The notes: generated from the sequence alone by a model not told the origin. DNA of 14,034 nt from Bacillota bacterium (GCA_023424865.1 JAFADM010000040.1:1-14034); one strand, 5' to 3'; counted from the first letter of the stretch, positions 6,179 through 12,601 are shown. Numbers and translations: made by a program.

Positions 6179-7580
6179 TAAGAATGAAAAAACGATATAC
6201 GATGCGCTTTCTCAAATCACTGTTGATGCAAGCGAAATTAAGGGGAAAGTTCAGGGCAGGCTGCACAAAGATGAATTCAGTGCTGTACCTCCTCGCCGGG
6301 CACGGTGGTCCATGCCGGCAGTGGCAGCAATCGCGCTATTGATGGTATTGGCTGGCACAGCAACGGCTGCGGCTTTTGGGGGCTTTGATTGGTTTATTCA
6401 GAAGTTCAATCCTACTTATGGTGCGCTTGTTGAGCCGGTAGAAATTTCTTGTGAAGATCAGGGCATCCGCATGGAGGTCATTGGGGCGCAGAAGTACGGA
6501 AATAGGGCGATCATCTATCTTTCTCTTCAAGATATAAGCGGGCAAAACCGCTTGACGGAGCAGACCGATTTCAGGGATGGATTTAATGTAAAATTGAATT
6601 CCCAGGGACAAGGGGCAGACGAGTTGAACAGCTTAAGCTGGTATAAAGAAATGCTTTATTTTGATAGGGATACGAATACTGCTTATTACGAATTCACTAT
6701 TACGGCCAATTCTTCATATTCTTCCATATCCGATAGGCTGGAGGTTAGCAGCTTTCTGATCTGCTTTGATATCAAAGACTATGAGTATGAACCGGTTTCC
6801 GTATCTCTGGACAATATCGGTGAGGCGAAAACAATAGCCATAAATGAAGATATGATCTGGGGCGGAAACGGTCAGCCGGCCGACTGGAGCATTTTCAAAA
6901 AAGCGCTTACGCCGGGTCGTTACGCTGCCCTTCCCCACGGAGAGGACGATCAATGGATTTCCAATATTGGCATTGTGGACGGCAAACTGCATGTGCAGAC
7001 CGGCAAAATTTTCCATAAGGAGTTTGGCAGCAGCGACGCCAGCCTTTCTCTGATGGCACCGGACGGCGAATTGATTGAATTTGATTATGCGCTGAACTTA
7101 TTCGGCGATAATAATTATCAATTACTTGACTTTGAAGAGAACGGCTATCCTGATGCAACCTATAAGTATGAGGAATTTGTCTTTTCCGTCGATACTGAAA
7201 GTTTGGATGACTACACCCTTTGCTATAGCGGCCTCGTATCTTCCGGTGTAAAAGGCCAATGGAAAGTAGCAAGCAACCTCAGCGAAACCAGTCAGCAGAT
7301 GATTATCCTGACAGAAGAAATTTCTGTAGAGGGTTATCTCTTTGAGCATGTCCTGCTCAGCCCTCTGGGGTTGCAGCTTATCGGCTCTTACGAGGGGGAT
7401 GATTTTGTAGCGGACAAAATATCTGTGGCTATCGAAACCCCTGACGGTACTTTCCCTTTGGACATGGGCGCAAGCCAGAACGCTCATATGTTTAATTTAG
7501 AATGGAGTCCAGACAAACCTCTTGATATTACAACCGTTACTGCTGTGGTTATAAATGATACACGCATTCCTGTAAAATAG
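6165..7580 (+). CDS. Membrane anti-sigma factor, DUF4179-like (module 1)
   Basis: The start is ATG 6165, inside the end of the sigma gene, preceded by AAAGGAG (6151-6157); the frame is open much further upstream, but that part overlaps the sigma gene. The 471-residue protein has a short cytosolic N-terminus (1-48) without the HxxxCxxC zinc anti-sigma motif, one transmembrane helix at about 49-71 (WSMPAVAAIALLMVLAGTA), and a large extracytoplasmic part of about 400 residues. Right after the membrane come FGGFDWFIQKF and EPVEISCEDQGIRMEVIGA, the layout seen in DUF4179-type anti-sigma proteins. It should bind the partner sigma at the inner membrane face and sense an outside signal through the C-terminal domain. 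The function is inferred from gene pairing and topology; the DUF number is less certain. Confidence 0.8.
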   Translation: MSAFDKNEKTIYDALSQITVDASEIKGKVQGRLHKDEFSAVPPRRARWSMPAVAAIALLMVLAGTATAAAFGGFDWFIQKFNPTYGALVEPVEISCEDQGIRMEVIGAQKYGNRAIIYLSLQDISGQNRLTEQTDFRDGFNVKLNSQGQGADELNSLSWYKEMLYFDRDTNTAYYEFTITANSSYSSISDRLEVSSFLICFDIKDYEYEPVSVSLDNIGEAKTIAINEDMIWGGNGQPADWSIFKKALTPGRYAALPHGEDDQWISNIGIVDGKLHVQTGKIFHKEFGSSDASLSLMAPDGELIEFDYALNLFGDNNYQLLDFEENGYPDATYKYEEFVFSVDTESLDDYTLCYSGLVSSGVKGQWKVASNLSETSQQMIILTEEISVEGYLFEHVLLSPLGLQLIGSYEGDDFVADKISVAIETPDGTFPLDMGASQNAHMFNLEWSPDKPLDITTVTAVVINDTRIPVK

Positions 7581-7611
7581 GCAGCGATCGTATCGTGTCT
7601 TTAGTTTGAAT

Positions 7612-7660
7612 TATAATGAAAAAGAGGACCGTCAATATCGCTGGCGGTCCTCTCTTCGTA
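7612..7660. terminator. Hairpin terminator with the better T-run on the minus strand
   Basis: AGAGGACCGTCA (7623-7634) pairs with TGGCGGTCCTCT (7642-7653) around a 7-nt loop. On the plus strand the tail is only CTTCGTATG. On the minus strand the stem is followed by TTTTTCATTATAA. It may serve both directions, but its polarity fits a leftward transcript from the remnant at 7670-7777. Confidence 0.7.
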
Positions 7661-7669
7661 TGTCGGCGG

Positions 7670-7777
7670 TTACATTTCCAATTCCATTTCATCAATTTGC
7701 TGCTGTACCATATCGCGCAACTATTCGTGCTGTTTGACAAGCTGGTTGCGCAAGTCTTTTAGGCTTCTTTTTATTTC
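7670..7777 (-). pseudogene. Possible C-terminal remnant of a minus-strand gene
   Basis: Read on the minus strand, 35 codons lie between stops and give a charged helical peptide, SLKDLRNQLVKQHE, then an in-frame TAG (7721-7723), then LRDMVQQQIDEMELEM and TAA. The heptad-like composition looks protein-coding, and the amber sits where a Gln codon (CAG to TAG) would fit. A hairpin with a minus-strand T-run follows directly. There is no start codon or ribosome site. I do not recognise the family, and the call is tentative. The remaining 7778-7871 stretch shows nothing clear. Confidence 0.35.
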
Positions 7778-7871
7778 TTAAATCAAAGCATGCTCTCTTA
7801 TTTTTCGTTTCAAATAAGTTTTAGGTTTGTTCCCTGTTCATGATTTTGCCGTGATTAAAGCTTCAGGGGTC

Positions 7872-7900
7872 TTGACTCTTAAGACATATATTGTTAAAAT
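7872..7900 (+). promoter_or_regulatory. Sigma-A promoter of the flavodoxin unit
   Basis: TTGACT (7872-7877) and TAAAAT (7895-7900) are each one mismatch from consensus and are 17 bp apart. The expected start is near 7907, about 100 bp ahead of the flavodoxin ATG and directly before the Fur-box-like site. Confidence 0.78.
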
Positions 7901-7911
7901 GATAACGACAT

Positions 7912-7930
7912 GAAAATGAAAATCAGTATC
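7912..7930. promoter_or_regulatory. Fur box
   Basis: GAAAATGAAAATCAGTATC matches the classic 19-bp Fur box GATAATGATAATCATTATC at 16 of 19 positions. GATAAC at 7901 extends the hexamer pattern upstream. It sits at about +5 to +24 of the predicted transcript, a repressing position. Flavodoxin genes are classic iron-limitation targets, which supports the call. Confidence 0.72.
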
Positions 7931-8007
7931 AAATCCTGTTGTTCATAATGGACAAGGAATGGATTCTGTCAATTTTAAATTCAATACAGGAAAGGGTTGG
8001 GGAAAAC

Positions 8008-8442
8008 ATGAAAAAGATTGCAGTCATATACTGGAGCGGTACAGGCAATACCCAGATGATGGCAAATGCAGTAGCAGAAGGAGCAAAAGCCGCCGGTGCG
8101 GAGGTTTCTGTTTTGGAAGTCGGAGCTGCAAGTGTGGCAGATGCACTTTCAGCAGACGGTATTGCATTAGGATGCCCGTCCATGGGAAGTGAAGTTCTTG
8201 AAGAATCGGAAATGGAACCTTTTGTTGAGGATTTGACCAAGGAGGATTTAAAGGGTAAGCCTCTGGCACTTTTCGGCTCCTATGACTGGGGTGACGGTCA
8301 ATGGATGAGGGATTGGAGCGAAAGAATGCAGGATAAGGGCGTTAAGTTGGCAGACGAAGGCCTTATTGTCAACAATACTCCCGATGACGAAGGCCTTGAG
8401 CTTTCCAGGGCGCTTGGCAGCAAATTGGCTTCGTTACTATAA
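8008..8442 (+). CDS. fld: Flavodoxin
   Basis: A 144-residue short-chain flavodoxin, a cytosolic FMN electron carrier that can replace ferredoxin when iron is scarce. The FMN phosphate loop is WSGTGNT (residues 9-15). The 50s loop CPSMGSEVLE and the 90s loop GSYDWGDGQWMRDW (90-103) match clostridial flavodoxins closely. An in-frame ATG at 7948 and an upstream start at 7939 exist, but ATG 8008 follows GGGGAA and gives the canonical MKKIAVIYWSG N-terminus. The promoter and Fur-like operator upstream predict induction under low iron. DUF3793 starts 30 bp after the stop, so the two probably form one transcript ending at the 9156 hairpin. Confidence 0.96.
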   Translation: MKKIAVIYWSGTGNTQMMANAVAEGAKAAGAEVSVLEVGAASVADALSADGIALGCPSMGSEVLEESEMEPFVEDLTKEDLKGKPLALFGSYDWGDGQWMRDWSERMQDKGVKLADEGLIVNNTPDDEGLELSRALGSKLASLL

Positions 8443-8472
8443 AAATCGATTCGGAATTGCGGGATTGGCAGC

Positions 8473-9096
8473 ATGGAGAAACAGGAAAAGGTGACTCTTC
8501 AATTTATCAGGCTTTTGGAGCGCTTACCGGAAAGGGAGTACATAAAATCGGTCATTGCCTACTCGGCGGCTCCTACTATCCGGAGTGAAAAGCCCTCCTC
8601 ACTTATAACCTTTACCAATGACAGACGAAGGGCCTGTGACCTCTGGCGTTTGTACGGAAAGGAAATATGCGGGGAATTAAATCTTCTTTATGAGGAGCTG
8701 TTTGATCAGGGCTTTCGTATTAATGTGCTCTTCTATCGGAAGGAATGCCTTGAGGCGTGCCTGATGAACAGCGAGGCCAAAGCTTTCCTTAGGGACGAAG
8801 GCTATAAGGACACGGGTAATGTGAAGCTATGCCTTAATCGTCTGAAAAGGCGCTATGTAAACTGCTGCCCCCATGAAATCGGCATTTTTTTAGGAATACC
8901 GGCAGATGATGTGGCAAGCTTTATTGCACATAAGGGAAAGAACTGCATCCTGTGCCGTTACTGGAAGGTCTACCACAATTCCGGTAAGGCTGAGAGTCTT
9001 TTCAGAAGCTATGACAGAGCTCATGTGGAAGCGAGAAATGCAATAGAGGCTCTGTACAGATGTTCCGAAGCTTCTGAAGCTTGTGCTGTTGTATAG
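8473..9096 (+). CDS. DUF3793 family protein
   Basis: This 207-residue cytosolic protein has no membrane segments or signal peptide. The family signature is visible: PHEIGIFLGIPADDVASF (133-150) and KGKNCILCRYWKVYH (154-168), with further Cys at 92, 96, 120, 131 and 132. DUF3793 is a clostridial family of unknown function that I recall as often lying beside flavodoxin genes, so a role in iron limitation or electron transfer is reasonable but unproven. The several cysteines might bind a metal or cluster; there is no classical CxxC ladder. The ATG at 8473 has only a weak ribosome site, and its nearness to the flavodoxin stop suggests coupled translation. It would share the Fur-controlled promoter. 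Confidence 0.82.
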   Translation: MEKQEKVTLQFIRLLERLPEREYIKSVIAYSAAPTIRSEKPSSLITFTNDRRRACDLWRLYGKEICGELNLLYEELFDQGFRINVLFYRKECLEACLMNSEAKAFLRDEGYKDTGNVKLCLNRLKRRYVNCCPHEIGIFLGIPADDVASFIAHKGKNCILCRYWKVYHNSGKAESLFRSYDRAHVEARNAIEALYRCSEASEACAVV

Positions 9097-9155
9097 CTTT
9101 TAGTAAAAGTATTTGTATGATTTTCCAGAGTTAAATCTTTATCAGGATATCCTGG

Positions 9156-9212
9156 CCGGACAGAAGGAAATGCACCCATGATGCTGCATTTCCTTCTGTC
9201 CGGTTTTCATTT
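9156..9212 (+). terminator. Perfect 19-bp terminator hairpin after DUF3793
   Basis: CCGGACAGAAGGAAATGCA (9156-9174) is perfectly complementary to 9185-9203, with a 10-nt loop, and is followed by TTTTCATTT. It closes the flavodoxin unit. A 12-bp palindrome CAGGATATCCTG (9143-9154) lies directly before it. Confidence 0.9.
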
Positions 9213-9239
9213 GCTGCAATATTCCTGTGAATCAGATTG

Positions 9240-9270
9240 AAAGAGGGTTGGACCCTCTTTTTTGTTTTCC
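9240..9270 (+). terminator. Second terminator hairpin
   Basis: AAAGAGGGT (9240-9248) and ACCCTCTTT (9252-9260) form a perfect 9-bp stem with a 3-nt loop, followed by TTTGTTTTCC. It lies 36 bp after the first terminator, making a tandem stop ahead of sigma module 2. Confidence 0.8.
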
Positions 9271-9305
9271 CTTAATATTTCTTTGCACTGCATAAAACTA
9301 TAGGC

Positions 9306-9345
9306 CACTCTTAAATCATTAAAATGTGCTTTAATGGAATGAGTG
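9306..9345. other. Two-part inverted repeat upstream of sigma module 2
   Basis: CACTC (9306-9310) pairs with GAGTG (9341-9345) and CATTAAA (9317-9323) with TTTAATG (9330-9336), with a small internal loop and a 6-nt hairpin loop. No T-run follows. It may be an operator or part of the module 2 leader; I could not place a convincing promoter between 9270 and 9460. Confidence 0.45.
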
Positions 9346-9481
9346 AAAAAGGTACTTCTGATTGTATATAAGGATGAAGGCGCTTTTAAGTAAGTTTGAA
9401 TGAAGATAGTCCCTGGGTAACCCAAGGATTCCCTTTGAAACCGAGCTTTTTGTGAGGTTCAGATGGAAAGGAGGTATGCGC

Positions 9482-10030
9482 TTGGAAGACAGTGAAATTG
9501 TACAGCTATTGAAGGACTCCCCCGATGATGGCTTAAATGCTCTTCTGAAGGAGTACGGAGGGCTTTTGAAAGCTATCGTTCTCCGCATTCTGGGGGCGGC
9601 CGGAAAGGATGAAGGGGAAGAGGTGCTTTCCGACATTCTTTTGCGGTTTTGGCAGTCCGTGGAGGTCATTGACCCGGAAAGGGAAGGCGGCATAAAAGCC
9701 TATCTCTGTAAAATAGCGAGAAACACTGCAATAAACCGGAAGCGAAAGCGTGATAAATTAGCGGACATTACCCTGGAATGGGAGCTTGCTTCCGACTTTG
9801 ATATGGATGAAACCGTTATCCACAATATGAATGAGTCCGTTGTTACTGCGGCTGTCAACAGCCTTCCCGAGCCGGACAGAACTATTTTTATAAGGCGCTA
9901 TTACTGTTGTCAGAGAGTTAAGACCATTGCAGAAGAAATGGGACTCAGTCCAAAGCGGGTGGAAAATGTTCTTTCACGGAAGAAATCCCGACTAAAGTCA
10001 TTTTTAAATGAAAGAGGTGTCATTCTATGA
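9482..10030 (+). CDS. ECF-type RNA polymerase sigma factor (module 2)
   Basis: A 182-residue ECF sigma factor. Region 2 (about 18-92) holds EEVLSDILLRFWQS and the IKAYLCKIARNTAINRKRKR helix; region 4 (about 120-178) holds LPEPDRTIFIRRYY and the helix-turn-helix VKTIAEEMGLSPKRVENVLSRKK split over 146-168. TTG 9482 is chosen because AAAGGAGG (9467-9474) is 7 nt upstream; ATG 9476 is in frame but only 1 nt from that site, and would add two residues. The stop overlaps the anti-sigma start as ATGA, a sign of translational coupling. It is clearly different from the module 1 sigma, so this is a second lineage rather than a recent duplicate. The stimulus is unknown. Confidence 0.9.
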   Translation: MEDSEIVQLLKDSPDDGLNALLKEYGGLLKAIVLRILGAAGKDEGEEVLSDILLRFWQSVEVIDPEREGGIKAYLCKIARNTAINRKRKRDKLADITLEWELASDFDMDETVIHNMNESVVTAAVNSLPEPDRTIFIRRYYCCQRVKTIAEEMGLSPKRVENVLSRKKSRLKSFLNERGVIL

Positions 10031-11172
10031 ATCTTAATCAGGCCATGGATAATTATGAACCCTCAGAAAAGGATTTCCAGGTCCTCCCTATGGGCATGGA
10101 CGAACGAAATAGAATCATTAAAGGTACACTGGCAAGGGCAGCGCATAAGGCGCATCTGCCACATAAAAAAGGCAAGGTGGCTCTGGTGGCCGCCGTTTCA
10201 CTTCTCACGGTTACCATGACGGTAACGGCGCTGGCTCTGGGCACCGATATTTTTGAAAGGGCATTTGGCAGTGATGCGTCCAAATACCAGGACAACATCA
10301 ATGTGGTAGGTGAAAATTCGGCTGTTGTTGAAGGGGAAGGGTATACCCTGAGTATTCACAGTACCCTGTTTACGGATAACGATGTCTATGCCGTTCTGGC
10401 AGTAAAGGGAACGGCTCTGGATGCCGAAGAACTGGCGGTAAGGGGGCGCATTGTGTTCCCGGATGTTGATCAAACCCTCTTTGGCCTTACCGGTAACGTG
10501 GAAGCGCTGGAGCCTCAGGAGGGGGATGAGGATACTCTCTATTTCCTTTATTCGGCAACCATTGCCACGACTTCGCGGGGGGCTGATAACCAGGAGCTTT
10601 ACATTGCCGCAGGCGGAGGCAGCCATTTCCTTAAGTACAACAGCCTGAAGGATTATGAGGGCTTTGAACTGGAATTGACGGTAAGCCTTAAGGACAAGGA
10701 CAGTATCCTTTCTTCCACTGTTTCAAAAGTATCTGCCGAGGCTTTAAGCTTTCACCCGGATCCGGCGCTTTACAAGGGCGAATACTATGAAACAGTGATG
10801 ATAACCCCCTATGTCATAAAGCTTAAAGGCCAGAGCACAAAAACAACAGAGGAGCTGGAAGCCTTAAGTGCCCTGGCATGGGATGATCCCCGGTGGTACT
10901 GGTTCAATCCGGACATTTCCCTTACCCTGCTTTTGGAAGGGGGAGAGGAGGTCAGTCTGGAATACAATGCAGAGGACAGTATTGCGGCTCAAAAGGCAGG
11001 AGCAACCCTCCCTCTTATTAAGGATGAGGGGTATCCGGCTGGCGGGAGCGCAAGCGGCAATCCCGACGACGGCCGTTTTAGCGTAGAGTATAATTTCCGA
11101 AACTGGGAATTGGATCTGGCTAAAGTAGAAGGGGTCATTATAGATGGCGAACTATTTGAAGTAAATCCATAA
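10027..11172 (+). CDS. Membrane anti-sigma factor, DUF4179-like (module 2)
   Basis: The 381-residue product starts at the ATG of an ATGA overlap with the sigma gene. The cytosolic N-terminus (1-50) has no HxxxCxxC zinc motif. One transmembrane helix lies at about 51-72 (VALVAAVSLLTVTMTVTALAL), followed by GTDIFERAFGSD and a roughly 300-residue extracytoplasmic domain rich in beta-type sequence. It should hold the module 2 sigma at the membrane and release it in response to an outside signal. The role is inferred from topology and coupling. It is shorter than the module 1 partner and the outer domains share little visible sequence, so the two probably sense different signals. Confidence 0.8.
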   Translation: MNLNQAMDNYEPSEKDFQVLPMGMDERNRIIKGTLARAAHKAHLPHKKGKVALVAAVSLLTVTMTVTALALGTDIFERAFGSDASKYQDNINVVGENSAVVEGEGYTLSIHSTLFTDNDVYAVLAVKGTALDAEELAVRGRIVFPDVDQTLFGLTGNVEALEPQEGDEDTLYFLYSATIATTSRGADNQELYIAAGGGSHFLKYNSLKDYEGFELELTVSLKDKDSILSSTVSKVSAEALSFHPDPALYKGEYYETVMITPYVIKLKGQSTKTTEELEALSALAWDDPRWYWFNPDISLTLLLEGGEEVSLEYNAEDSIAAQKAGATLPLIKDEGYPAGGSASGNPDDGRFSVEYNFRNWELDLAKVEGVIIDGELFEVNP

Positions 11173-11195
11173 ATCCGGGTAATTAATAAAATATG

Positions 11196-11244
11196 AAAAA
11201 GCTGATTGCGGGAAGTTTTTGAGCAATCGGCTTTTTCTTTTTCC
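11196..11244 (+). terminator. Terminator after sigma module 2
   Basis: AAAAAGCTGATTGC (11196-11209) pairs with GCAATCGGCTTTTT (11223-11236), with one G-U pair and a 13-nt loop, and then CTTTTTCC. A good intrinsic terminator, 24 bp after the anti-sigma stop. Confidence 0.85.
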
Positions 11245-11269
11245 GGATGTAAATCAAAAAAGACCATAA

Positions 11270-11299
11270 TTGAAAGCTTTTCTCCCGTGCCCATATACT
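11270..11299 (+). promoter_or_regulatory. Upstream promoter of the FNT gene leader
   Basis: TTGAAA (11270-11275) and TATACT (11294-11299) are each one mismatch from consensus, with an 18-bp spacer. A transcript from here would start near 11306 and carry the whole downstream leader, including the 11304-11346 hairpin region. Confidence 0.55.
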
Positions 11300-11303
11300 T
11301 ATC

Positions 11304-11346
11304 TGAAGCTATTTGAAGGCGACAATCCGCTTTTTAAGTGGCTTCA
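11304..11346 (+). other. Long hairpin with several G-U pairs upstream of the second promoter
   Basis: TGAAGCTATTTGAAG (11304-11318) pairs with the stretch ending AAGTGGCTTCA (11336-11346). At least four pairs are G-U on this strand, and an inner GCG/CGC closes the loop ACAATC. The G-U pairs would be A-C mismatches in the opposite strand's RNA, which favours a rightward transcript. Its 3' arm holds AATCCGCTTTTT, exactly complementary to 11533-11544. Confidence 0.5.
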
Positions 11347-11354
11347 TCTTCTTA

Positions 11355-11383
11355 TTGTATACAAAATACATTTATGATATAGT
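11355..11383 (+). promoter_or_regulatory. Downstream promoter of the FNT gene leader
   Basis: TTGTAT (11355-11360) and TATAGT (11378-11383) are 17 bp apart; the -10 is one mismatch and the -35 two mismatches from consensus. The start would be near 11390, leaving a leader of about 190 nt before the FNT ATG. Confidence 0.6.
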
Positions 11384-11395
11384 TCTTATATAGAA

Positions 11396-11558
11396 GTCGT
11401 GCCGATACCGACATGACAGAATGAATCAGGTGTTGATTCAAAGGGATAACACAGCCGCCGGTAGGGTCAGAGGCCTATGCCTGCGGGCAAATTCTGCTGT
11501 TCTTTTGATTATAGATAACAAGAATCGAAATCAAAAAGCGGATTTGCTCCGTTATCCC
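11396..11558 (+). ncRNA. Structured 5' leader of the FNT gene, possible riboswitch
   Basis: A chain of inverted repeats fills this leader. GTCGTG (11396-11401) pairs with CATGAC (11412-11417). TGAATCA (11422-11428) pairs with TGATTCA (11434-11440). GGGATAAC (11443-11450) pairs with GTTATCCC (11551-11558), closing a junction. Inside the junction, ACAG pairs with CTGT (11451-11454, 11497-11500) around a GC-rich hairpin (CCGC, GGTAGG against CCTA, CC, GCGG; 11455-11486). CTTTTGATT (11502-11510) pairs with AATCAAAAAG (11529-11538), and CGGA with TCCG (11539-11551). The ribosome site (11568-11573) lies just 3' of the closing stem and is not obviously covered. I do not match it to TPP, FMN, SAM, cobalamin, THF, ZTP, fluoride, c-di-GMP or guanidine consensus patterns. 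The fold is by eye only. Confidence 0.5.
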
Positions 11559-11581
11559 ATAGAAAGAAAGGAATAGGTCAT

Positions 11582-12454
11582 ATGGATAAGGGGTATCTCA
11601 CTCCGGCGGAAATTACCGCCTACGTCATTGAAGCAGGACAAAAGAAGACACACCTTAAATGGAACAAGCAGCTCGTTCTGGGGATTCTGGCGGGTGCCTT
11701 TATAGCCTTTGCGTCGGCAGGATCAAATGCTGCCATTTACAATATTACTTCCCTTGGTGTGGGAAAAGCACTTGGCGGAGCCCTTTTTTCAACCGGCCTT
11801 ATGCTGGTGCTTCTGGCCGGCGGAGAGCTTTTTACAGGCAATTGCCTTGCTTTGGTTTCCTGCGTAGAAAAAAAATCCCGCTGGACAGCTCTGTTTCGTA
11901 ATTGGTTCATGGTTTATCTGGGGAATTTCATCGGTTCCATGATTGTGGTCCTTCTTATTACCGGTTCGGGGCAGCTTAATTTCTCTCATGGCCTTCTTGG
12001 CGGCTTTACTCTGAAAACCGCAGTGTACAAAACCTCCTTAACCTTTGGCAATGCTTTCTTTATGGGTATTTTGTGCAATTGGCTTGTATGCCTGGCAGTT
12101 TGGCTTTGCTATGGCGGCAAGGATATGGCAGGGAAAATACTGGCAATCTTTTTTCCCATCTGGCTCTTTATTACCTCGGGATATGAGCACAGCGTGGCCA
12201 ATATGTACTATATACCCGTAGGCCTTTTGGCTAAGTCCAATCCCTTATTTGTAGAGGAAGCCCTTTCCCTTGGCGCAACAATGGAGGGCATAAACCACCT
12301 CACCTGGGGCAACTTTTTACTGGGCAATCTCCTTCCTGTCACTTTGGGAAACATTGTTGGGGGCTGCCTGTTTGTCGGCCTGGCGTATTGGTTTGTTTAT
12401 AAAAAAGACGATAATGTTTTCAACCATAGTGAAAAGGAACGAAAGGCCGGTTAA
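11582..12454 (+). CDS. Formate/nitrite transporter (FNT) family channel
   Basis: A 290-residue integral membrane protein of the FNT family, which forms pentameric aquaporin-like pores for formate, nitrite or hydrosulfide. Key motifs are GGELFTGNCL (80-89, the broken-helix loop), the K150 region followed by AFFMGILCNWLVCLAVW (158-174), SGYEHSVANMYYIPVGL (199-215) with the pore histidine H203, and GNLLPVTLGNIVGG (248-261). Six membrane spans are evident from hydrophobicity. In a fermentative clostridium formate is the likely substrate, but sequence by eye does not separate formate, nitrite and hydrosulfide members. AAGGAA (11568-11573) precedes the ATG. The gene is a single unit with its own structured leader and a terminator that overlaps its stop codon. 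Confidence 0.95.
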   Translation: MDKGYLTPAEITAYVIEAGQKKTHLKWNKQLVLGILAGAFIAFASAGSNAAIYNITSLGVGKALGGALFSTGLMLVLLAGGELFTGNCLALVSCVEKKSRWTALFRNWFMVYLGNFIGSMIVVLLITGSGQLNFSHGLLGGFTLKTAVYKTSLTFGNAFFMGILCNWLVCLAVWLCYGGKDMAGKILAIFFPIWLFITSGYEHSVANMYYIPVGLLAKSNPLFVEEALSLGATMEGINHLTWGNFLLGNLLPVTLGNIVGGCLFVGLAYWFVYKKDDNVFNHSEKERKAG

Positions 12455-12467
12455 CCGGCCTTTTTTT
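12442..12467 (+). terminator. Terminator overlapping the FNT stop codon
   Basis: AAAGGCCGG (12442-12450) and CCGGCCTTT (12455-12463) form a 9-bp stem with the 4-nt loop TTAA, and the T-run continues to 12467. The stop TAA (12452-12454) lies in the loop, so ribosomes reaching the end of the gene cover the stem. Confidence 0.88.
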
Positions 12468-12495
12468 AACCCTTGCTTTAAGATAAACGGATATT

Positions 12496-12524
12496 TTGAC
12501 ACAAAACCGTTTTACCATTAAAGT
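12496..12524 (+). promoter_or_regulatory. Promoter of the LytTR fusion gene
   Basis: A perfect -35 TTGACA (12496-12501) is followed after 17 bp by TAAAGT (12519-12524), which matches four of six -10 positions. TAATAAT just downstream is an alternative -10 with a spacer that is too long. Confidence 0.5.
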
Positions 12525-12601
12525 AATAATATGGGCTTGACCCTATGACTTAATGGACCATTCCATAAAGGCAGGGAATCGAAGAAAAACTGGAGCGCAC
12601 T

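Noticed and set aside
7939..8007. Longer flavodoxin start
   Set aside because: No ribosome site there; flavodoxins begin directly with the first beta strand, as at ATG 8008.
11454..11500. FMN riboswitch on the minus strand, because the reverse complement contains CCCTACCGGCGG
   Set aside because: The rest of the conserved FMN core is not visible, and no minus-strand gene lies downstream of it; the plus-strand fold explains the complementarity.
11396..11581. T-box leader
   Set aside because: No AGGGTGGNACCGCG-type T-box sequence, no terminator, and the downstream gene is not an amino-acid or tRNA synthetase gene.
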